NCBI GenBank assembly: GCA_000697335.1
Contig: JNEM01009072.1
Location: forward strand, 1-16,081
Source of the DNA: Conidiobolus incongruus B7586
Lineage: Eukaryota > Entomophthoromycota > Entomophthoromycetes > Entomophthorales > Conidiobolaceae
Direction of reading: 5' to 3'
DNA: 16,081 nucleotides
Shown: one piece after another, positions 10,127 to 16,081 of the stretch
How the letters are laid out: every line of letters starts with the position of its first letter
Numbering within the stretch: position 1 is the first letter of the stretch
Notes under the pieces: model-generated
Told to the model about the DNA's origin: nothing
The model's database searches: none
Seen by the model: the letters and a program-made list of their open reading frames with translations, nothing else
Position numbers and translations under genes: made by a program

Positions 10127-10777
10127 TTAATATATTTAATATTTAATATATATATTTATATTTATATATATATATATATATGTTATGATTAATATTATTA
10201 TATTATTCAATATTTCAACAATATAAATAAATTTTATATTAAAATAATTTTAAAGGATGATGATAAGGATAATAAAATCATCCTTGAGTTAATTTATTTT
10301 TTAAGTTTGTTTATGGATTTAAATTTAATTGAATTGAATTTTCATAGTTGAATAACCCTTAATTCTGTTAATTCAATAATAATTTTGAATATTAATCTAC
10401 GATTTGTTTGATTATCACTATTGCCACAATTATTTTAATTTTTAACCATTATTTTTTGTATAAATCATCATTTAGTCAATACTATCATACTAATATTATT
10501 TAATAATAAGCATATATTTGATGATAAATTTTGCAAACAAATTTTTGTATTAAATTATTAATTAATTAATACTATACAAACAAATGGGCGATAATTCATA
10601 AGAACGTTTTGCTAATTGTTCAATAAATCAGAATAAGGAATAACCATGATATAAAGTAAAAACCTGATAACAATATGAGATTTATGAATCTTCAATATAC
10701 AATATAATTTTTGAATTTGACAATTACATTCACTCAATAAAACCAACTAATTATTTTAAATCCTCAAATTGAAATAT
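10127..10777. other. Spacer between the Cyk3-like gene and cytochrome b5
   Basis: About 650 nt of very AT-rich DNA between two minus-strand genes. It includes the promoter of the Cyk3-like gene (with a TA-rich run at 10147-10182) and the 3' flank of cytochrome b5. No further gene, RNA or recognisable repeat is visible. Confidence 0.6.
10147..10182. repeat. TA-rich microsatellite in the Cyk3-like promoter
   Basis: An almost pure TA run interrupted by two TTTA units lies 20-55 nt before the start codon of the Cyk3-like gene. On the minus strand the interruptions read as two overlapping TATAAATA words (10166-10153), which could serve as a TATA element with a very short leader. Equally it may just be a simple repeat. 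Confidence 0.55.
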
Positions 10778-11329
10778 TTATTTCCAATAATAGATATAAA
10801 TGAGACCCAGTAAGAATAACATTGGAAAATATTTGAAAATATTGTCAAACCATCTAAACCTATATTAATAGAATATATTATATATACAGTGTTAGAATTA
10901 CCCTGGTGTTTTAGGTGGTTTTGGATTATATTGAACTTGAATGTCGTCCCCAATACGGTTTGCTTCATATTTTAACTATTTCCATCATCATTCAATACAT
11001 ATATACAAAGATGTAAATTGGTAATATTACCTTTGTCTTTTCATCCAATTCTCCAATATATAATCCATTTAAAATTTCTTTAGCTTCGTCACTATGTGGT
11101 AAATTCAAAAAAGTTTCGGTAGCGTCTCTGCCACCGTATTCTAATAGCACCATATCACCACCTGGATGCTATTTAACATATTAACTATATATTATATATT
11201 ATATATTATACAAATTACCTCATTCTGAAAAGGAGTAGCATCATAAACTTTTCCATTAATAGTCAACCAAAGACTGTGCTTAGATTTATGATCGTTTAAG
11301 TCTTTTTCTGTAAATACTTTTTCACTCAT
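10778..11329 (-). CDS. CYB5: Cytochrome b5, ER tail-anchored
   Basis: Four exons: 11329-11219, 11168-11031, 10975-10902, 10859-10778 (134 aa, the usual family length), reconstructed from GT-AG introns of 50, 55 and 42 nt. Seen: an N-terminal cytochrome b5 fold (about 1-83) starting MSEKVFTEKDL, with heme ligand His38 in HPGG and the second ligand His62 in LPHSDEA. YGGRDATETF lies between them. A hydrophilic hinge (about 84-110) is followed by the C-terminal anchor FPMLFLLGLIYIYYWK. The anchor is encoded by the last small exon, which is easy to miss. Known: microsomal cytochrome b5 takes electrons from its reductase and passes them to fatty-acid desaturases, sterol enzymes and P450s, facing the cytosol. 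The third intron would give a stop codon directly if retained (see findings). A TATAAATA box lies about 50 nt before the ATG. Confidence 0.95.
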
Positions 11330-11376
11330 TTTTATTAAATATTAAAAAATTGAATAGAATATTAGAGATAAAAGTG

Positions 11377-11384
11377 TATTTATA
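11377..11384 (-). promoter_or_regulatory. Candidate TATA box of cytochrome b5
   Basis: TATAAATA on the minus strand, 48 nt upstream of the cytochrome b5 ATG. The same 8-mer stands before AHA1. The distance implies a leader of only some 20 nt if it is used as in animals, or a somewhat longer one if scanning occurs as in yeasts. Confidence 0.45.
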
Positions 11385-11409
11385 CTAATTGCAAAATCCT
11401 TCAATTATG

Positions 11410-11414
11410 CCAAT
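11410..11414 (+). promoter_or_regulatory. CCAAT word upstream of cytochrome b5
   Basis: CCAAT on the plus strand (ATTGG relative to the gene), about 81 nt before the cytochrome b5 start and 26 nt beyond the TATA word. CCAAT-binding Hap complexes regulate heme and respiratory genes in fungi, so the place makes sense, but a 5-nt word is weak evidence. Confidence 0.3.
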
Positions 11415-13053
11415 AGGATGCAAATAATCGACTTTATCACTTTGTTTCGATGATAAAATATCACAAATTAAAGGAATGAGGCCACTTAACACCTTTTTAA
11501 TTCACATTTCTTTCAGATTTGGTTTGATTTTAATTATCAAACCCTCTTAAAAATGCAATCGAAAACTTTAATTGAGTTTGACACGTGATTTCGATTAGGA
11601 TTAGAATCTTATAAATCTATAATTTTAAATCATAGAATATATTGTACAAAATATATGCCTTTAGTTCTTGAAAATGCTTTCATAATAATTATTAATTAAA
11701 ACCTATTAAATAAACATTACTATTGATTTTATCTATTACTATATATTTATTATATTTAATGTTATATTTTACAAAAACCTCTTAATTTTTAAAACTTTAA
11801 TATAAACCGAAAGGGTTTTTCACATTTTAGGAGTGTGTCAAATTGTAATGATTATTTTACATTGTTTGTCCTTTCGATCATTTATGTCTAATCAAATTTA
11901 GTTAAAATTATATATATTTATTCAAAATTCACTTTTACCTTTAAATCTTTATATCATTAAATTAACATTCAAAAATATTCAAATTGAATAATTGAAAATT
12001 GTTAACAACTCAATAATTTATTATAAATTATCACGTGAATCTTTTAAAAATGATTGTCAAGTTTTATTGGATAGAAAATATTAAATTGATTGCTTTCAAA
12101 ATTGAAAACATATTGCATTATCTTAATAATCTTTAATATCAGCTTCCAATCATTTTTATACGTAATTTAAAATTGTAAAAAAATATTCGAGGATTTTTAA
12201 TTATAATTATTATTGAATTGTAATTATATATCATCTATCTATTGTATAGTTTTCACAAATATAAACCATATTAAATATATTTATACCCAAAAATTTGACT
12301 GTTATATAATTATAATTTTTGGACAAATTCTAAAAATATCTTTAATCTTGAATTTTTCTAATTTTATGTTGAGGAATGATCATTATCTCAAGGATAATTT
12401 ACTATGCATTTATCCTTTGATTCTATTTTGAGGAGACAGGTTTAATTTTACTAATCCAAATATTCTATTATATTCAATATTAACTTCAATAATACAAATT
12501 TCAACTCTATTTAAAAACTTATCAATATAAAGTTCCAAAATTGAATAATACATAAATTGTGTTTAAAAATTAAAAAATTTACTATTTTCTAGAATTGTAA
12601 TATAAACCTAAAATATATAAAACTGATTTATATCTTGTGAGAAGTCAACATAAATATCAATTAATATAACTATATCATACTATTCAATTTATTACGTATT
12701 AAATTTAATCAAATTATAGTTTATTCAAATTTTTATAATAATTGATTAATCTAACATATGGATACTAATATCCAATATTGATATGATTATCATCATGATT
12801 ATGTTTTAAATCGGTTAATACTTCAATCATTATTAATTCAATAATATATTAATACAATGGATAACATTATTTGATTTCTTAGTTAAACTTATTATATCAA
12901 CAACTTTAATAAAATAAAAATTTCAATCGAAATAATATCAAGAATTATTTCTATCAAATCCTGTTTATCTTTAGATATTCCTTTAATTATGGCCTATCAT
13001 AATAATATATTAATAAAATGACATAATTATTACCTAATAAACTAGAAAAATAT

Positions 13054-13061
13054 TTCTAGAA
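13054..13061. promoter_or_regulatory. Candidate heat-shock element (distal), AHA1 promoter
   Basis: The palindrome TTCTAGAA matches the two-unit heat-shock element TTCnnGAA. It lies about 366 nt upstream of the AHA1 ATG. Heat-shock factor usually prefers three units, and the nearby GAA at 13045 is one base out of the 5-bp register, so binding would be modest at best. Confidence 0.35.
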
Positions 13062-13154
13062 TATTTGGATCCAACAATAATTTAAATGTTAATTAATTTT
13101 TGTTTTCATCAAATTTTTAGTTTTTTTTTCTCATAAATTTTCCCAATCCTCAAA

Positions 13155-13162
13155 TTCTTGAA
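13155..13162. promoter_or_regulatory. Candidate heat-shock element (proximal), AHA1 promoter
   Basis: TTCTTGAA is a second exact TTCnnGAA two-unit element, about 112 nt upstream of the AHA1 TATA box. An overlapping TTC that follows is out of register. In yeast AHA1 is heat-inducible, which makes the pair of elements plausible. Confidence 0.38.
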
Positions 13163-13273
13163 TTCAATTGGCTAAAATCCATTTAATTGTTATAAATTAT
13201 AGTTTATAGATTTTACTAGAATAGTATCGAATTTAAAAACGATCCCATTTTTACATCAACTTAATTGTCAGAA

Positions 13274-13281
13274 TATAAATA
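13274..13281 (+). promoter_or_regulatory. Candidate TATA box of AHA1
   Basis: TATAAATA, 146 nt upstream of the AHA1 start codon and identical to the word before cytochrome b5. It sits between the candidate heat-shock elements and the gene. An ATG just behind it (13283) is probably too close to lie in the transcript. Confidence 0.45.
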
Positions 13282-13426
13282 CATGCTCAACCATAGTTTA
13301 TTCATTTTGAACTAGAAAAATAACTTTTTTGCTGGAGTTTAGAAAATCAATTAAGAGGTATTCTATTACATTTAATAAATAGCAAAATTTATCAGTATTT
13401 AATAATATTTTTAAGTTTATTTCAAG

Positions 13427-14930
13427 ATGGCTATGTCTGCAAATTGGAAGAATGTCAATAACTGGTAACTATTAAGATAAAAAATTCATTAAAAAAATAT
13501 CATTAACCTATTTTCCTTAGGCATTGGTAATTCATATAGTATAAAAAATAAAACCAAAAATAATAACCTAAATTTAATTTTTTTTTTTTTATTCAGGACT
13601 GAAAAAAATTGTTTAAACTGGGCTAAAGATTACCTCAAAGAAACTTTAACTGGTATCGAAGTTGAACAAGGGGAATTAAAAGCTTCTGTCTCTTCAGTCA
13701 CCAGTGTTGAAGGAGATTGTGACTTAAACCAAAGAAAGGGCAAAATATTGACTTTGTTTGATATGAAGATTCAAATGAAATGGAGAGGTATTTCATCTCA
13801 AAATTATATCACATAGTTTTGATGTTTATTATTTGTTAAGGTTATCTCGAAAATGGCGACGAAGTCACCGGTAGGATTACCGTTCCCGAAATTTGTCACG
13901 ATTCCGACGTAGATGATTATGTTGTAAGTTGAATATTTCATTTAACTTTATTTTAATTAGATGTATAATATTTATTATTTATTATTTAGTATGAAATTAC
14001 TGTCGATAACCATACTCGTGATAAGGATCCCCTCAAAGAATTGGTTCGTAAACAATTAACTAAAAAGATCTCTGAGAAGTTTGCTAAATTCTCTGAAGCT
14101 TTAATTGAAGGTAAATATATACATATATACATATATGTTGATTAAAATTAAATACTTATTTCACTTGAATATAGCTCACTCTAAGGATGTCTACATCAGT
14201 GCTGAAGACTTACAGATCAAGGATCTCAACATTACCCCCACCCAAACTCCTGTCCCCACCCCAATCTCTGCCCAATCCACTCCCTCCAAGCCCTCCACTC
14301 CTGTTAACACATCCTCTCCCAAAGTTGTCAATACCACTAACGTCAATGAAACCATCGAATTTGTCGCTTCCGCTCACGATCTCTACAACGTCCTAGTCGA
14401 CCAAAAATTGATCTCAGCTTGGTCTAGATCCAATGTTATCTATCCCTCAGAAGTCGGTAAAGAATTTTCTTTGTTTGACGGTAATGTCACTGGAAAGATT
14501 TTGGAATTAGTAGGTTTAAATGGGTTTGAGAATGTTTTTGAATACGGTATTTAATGAATTTTTAGGTTCCCGATAAGAAGATCGTCCAAACTTGGAGACT
14601 TAAGACTTGGCCTTCAGGTCACTATAAAAATTATCAAATCATCTAGAAATTTATTCTAATTTTTTAATAGGTCACTACTCCACTGTCACCTTTAACCTCG
14701 AGCAGCAATCCGGCTCATGTAATTTAGTATTAGAACAAACCGGCGTCCCCTTGGGCGAACAAGACATCGTACGCACCAATTGGGAGCAGTTCTACTGGAA
14801 TCGCATTAAGACCACTTTCGGGTACGACAAAACTTCTAAATTTAGTACTTTAACGGACATGCTAACTAGTGTCCCTATTTTAATTACTATTGGTCTCAGT
14901 GCCACTTTTATTTATAAATTTTTTAATTAA
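13427..14930 (+). CDS. AHA1: Aha1, Hsp90 ATPase activator, with a C-terminal membrane anchor
   Basis: Eight exons: 13427-13464, 13521-13526, 13597-13787, 13841-13923, 13990-14110, 14175-14509, 14566-14617, 14671-14930 (361 aa). All introns are GT-AG, 53-70 nt. Exon 2 is six bases (GCATTG) and completes the motif NVNNWHW (residues 9-15), followed by TEKNCLNWAKDYL as in yeast Aha1. Seen: an N-terminal Aha1 domain (to about 150) with SVEGDCDLNQRKGK, then a Pro/Thr/Ser linker (about 165-200). An AHSA1/START-like domain follows (about 205-328: SAWSRSNVIYP, FSLFDGNVTG, WRLKTWPSGHYSTV, and TNWEQFYWNRIKTTFGY at its end). The family normally stops near this FGY/FGF. Here a 12-residue spacer and the hydrophobic segment VPILITIGLSATFIYKFFN (343-361) follow in the same exon. 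Known: Aha1 binds Hsp90 middle and N domains and speeds ATP hydrolysis in the cytosol. Inferred: tail-anchoring to ER or mitochondrial outer membrane. Possibly heat-regulated. Confidence 0.95.
13521..13526 (+). other. AHA1: 6-nt microexon of AHA1
   Basis: GCATTG is bounded by AG (13519-13520) and GTAA (13527-13530). Joined to TG of exon 1 and G of exon 3 it encodes Trp-His-Trp (residues 13-15), restoring the conserved NxNNWHW motif. Without it the frame still continues but His-Trp is lost. Confidence 0.88.
14616..14677 (+). repeat. Intron bounded by a 9-bp direct repeat
   Basis: AGGTCACTA occurs at 14616-14624 and again at 14669-14677. The intron 14618-14670 starts inside the first copy (AG|GTCACT) and ends inside the second (AG|GTCACTA). 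The donor GTCACT is unusual next to the GTA/GTG donors of the other introns. The predicted junction W-P-S-G-H-Y-S-T-V agrees with the family, so the splice assignment is sound. Confidence 0.8.
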
Positions 14931-15209
14931 AATTATTTATTAATTCATCTCCTCCAACACTTAAAAACGTGTAAATATAATAGATTTTGAACATAATATA
15001 TTAACTTCAAGTTTTTTCATTTAGGTATGGTATCGTTATGTAACAAACTCTATGATTAGGATTAGAAATGGGCTTCCCATATTCTGAAGTTTCTCTATAT
15101 CATTTCATTATCTTTATCAATCGACTAATACTATTTTTTATTCAATATTTTATATTTGATTGAATAAGATTTAGAAATAAAATTTCTGTTTTTAATTTAA
15201 ATCATGATA

Positions 15210-16081
15210 TCATAATTTGTTTTGGATTGAGACTTTGGAATGAATTAAATTGAGAGCTTTTAGGGAACTTCCTATACTTGATTGATAGCCTATAATTTGA
15301 TTATATCAATATAAAATATTAATTATTTTATGTAAAGCTGTTTACCTGATGCTCCGTGACCATAGAAATGAATTAATGGCAGCTTTTGGTCATTTTTACC
15401 AACTAAAATATGATCAACAAAAAATTTAAATGGATTATTGAATCAAATATACCTAATTGTTGTAATTCAATGCGAATACCAGATTTTCTATAAGGTCTAA
15501 ATCCCACATTCCTTTTCAAAATCTTATAATTATCTCTTGTCAATTCTGGATGATATTTGATGCATCCCTCGAGTACATTCTTCTCAGTTTGAGTATTGTA
15601 ATCAGCGGACCAATTGTTGGGTTGGTACACCCCACCTAAAATCACGTCGCCATTGCCTCTCAAAATCACGTAAAATTGCTCTTCAGTTTCCTTGTCATTT
15701 AGATGTATAAACATATTCTTTGTGAGTTTTGGTGCATGAACCAAAATGGTTTGACCACGTACTGGCACGAGTTCTAAATCCTCACTCTCGCCTGTGTTTA
15801 GAAATCTGTATCCCAATCCTGAGCAATTCACAATCATGTCAATTTTATTAGCGACTAAATCCAAGCAATCTTCTAACTTGTTCAACTTCTTCTGAATAAA
15901 ACGCCCTCCCATACCAATGAACTGATTTTTCAACCATATCAAATACTCAGGTGTGTTAATACAAATTGTATCATATCCAAATCCTTTATCAATCCCTTCT
16001 GGCAACTCTTCACCTTTCAATTCTCTAAAATTTGGTACAAAATCCTTAAACCATGGCAGATAATACTCAGAAGAGTTTTCC
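15210..16081 (-). CDS. D-amino-acid oxidase family protein, 5' end outside the window
   Basis: Three exons visible: 16081 (continuing beyond) to 15453, 15402-15346, 15289-15210, giving the C-terminal 254 residues. The introns are 50 and 56 nt, GT-AG. Seen: IVNCSGLGYRFL, then LVPVRGQTILV (the DAAO VRGQ motif). YVILRGNGDVILGG and GFRPYRKSGIRIE follow; the Arg of FRP corresponds to the substrate-carboxylate Arg of known DAAOs. FYGHGASGYQSS is the final FAD-contact loop, split over the last two exons. The N-terminal GxGxxG FAD fold lies off the window. The protein ends NKL, close to the peroxisomal signal SKL. Known: DAAO oxidises D-amino acids to imino acids with FAD, releasing H2O2, typically in peroxisomes. 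It could instead be D-aspartate oxidase, which shares these motifs. It converges on AHA1 with 279 nt between stop codons. Confidence 0.92.

Larger units (their letters stand above)
11330..13426. other. Long divergent spacer between cytochrome b5 and AHA1
   Basis: About 2.1 kb with no supportable gene. Short open frames (for example 12213-12431 on the plus strand) are AT-biased, rich in Ile, Tyr, Asn and Lys, and resemble no family. Promoter-like elements for the two flanking genes are listed separately: TATA and CCAAT on the left, TATA and heat-shock elements on the right. The centre (about 11600-13000) shows no recognisable feature. Confidence 0.55.

Noticed and set aside
10756-10968. A separate 70-codon gene downstream of cytochrome b5
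   Set aside because: It is an out-of-frame reading of the last two exons of cytochrome b5; the true frame gives the hinge and the C-terminal anchor.
12213-12431. A 72-codon frame in the AHA1 upstream spacer
   Set aside because: It is Ile/Tyr/Asn-rich as expected by chance in such AT-rich DNA, with no motif and no conserved look.
13283-13315. A short upstream frame before AHA1
   Set aside because: Its ATG lies only 2 nt after the candidate TATA box, so it probably falls outside the transcript.
14105-14174. AHA1 exon 6 beginning at an ATG around 14105-14135
   Set aside because: This stretch is the end of exon 5 plus an intron (GTAAAT to ATAG). Joining exon 5 to 14175 restores the family sequence.
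16018-16020. Start codon of the D-amino-acid oxidase at 16020
   Set aside because: The codon is TTG and the family sequence continues upstream without a break to the window edge, so the true start is outside.

Overview
The window looks like nuclear DNA of an AT-rich, intron-rich fungus. The evidence is six protein genes with many short GT-AG introns (21 reconstructed, all 42-70 nt), a textbook TACTAAC branch point in one of them, and proteins of fungal type (Mdj1-like DnaJ, Mdm38/LETM1, a Cyk3/KY-type transglutaminase fold, cytochrome b5, Aha1, D-amino-acid oxidase). Coding exons stand out from extremely AT-rich flanks. An early-diverging fungus (Conidiobolus-like zoopagomycete or similar) would fit, but that placement is inference from composition and gene style, not proof. 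I see no virus-like element, CRISPR array or intact transposon.

Layout from left to right: 1-1177 AT-rich, no gene. 1178-2953 (-) mitochondrial DnaJ (MDJ1), six exons. 2954-5122 a long, gene-free, divergent spacer. 5123-6704 (+) LETM1/Mdm38, three exons. 7003-7075 (-) tRNA-Phe(GAA) with a poorly paired acceptor stem. 7275-10126 (-) a 917-residue Cyk3/KY-like protein, three exons. 10778-11329 (-) cytochrome b5, four exons with a hidden tail-anchor exon. 11330-13426 a second long divergent spacer, carrying candidate TATA boxes and heat-shock elements. 13427-14930 (+) AHA1, eight exons including a 6-nt microexon. 15210-16081 (-) the C-terminal 254 residues of D-amino-acid oxidase, with its 5' end beyond the window.

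The genes are ordinary housekeeping genes rather than an operon-like system. MDJ1 and LETM1 both carry convincing mitochondrial presequences and are transcribed divergently. MDJ1 (Hsp70 partner) and AHA1 (Hsp90 partner) are chaperone cofactors. The oxidase ends in a PTS1-like tripeptide, so a peroxisome is implied. Cytochrome b5 is an ER tail-anchored electron carrier.

The most unusual content is in AHA1. A 6-nt exon encodes exactly the His-Trp part of the NxNNWHW motif known to tune Hsp90 ATPase stimulation. One intron is bounded by a 9-bp direct repeat. The protein ends in a hydrophobic C-terminal helix that would make this normally cytosolic cochaperone tail-anchored. Also notable are a cytochrome b5 intron whose retention would give a soluble form at once, and a Cyk3-like pseudo-transglutaminase (Cys position occupied by Arg) that lacks a visible SH3 domain but carries a textbook SH3 ligand in a tyrosine-rich disordered N-terminus.
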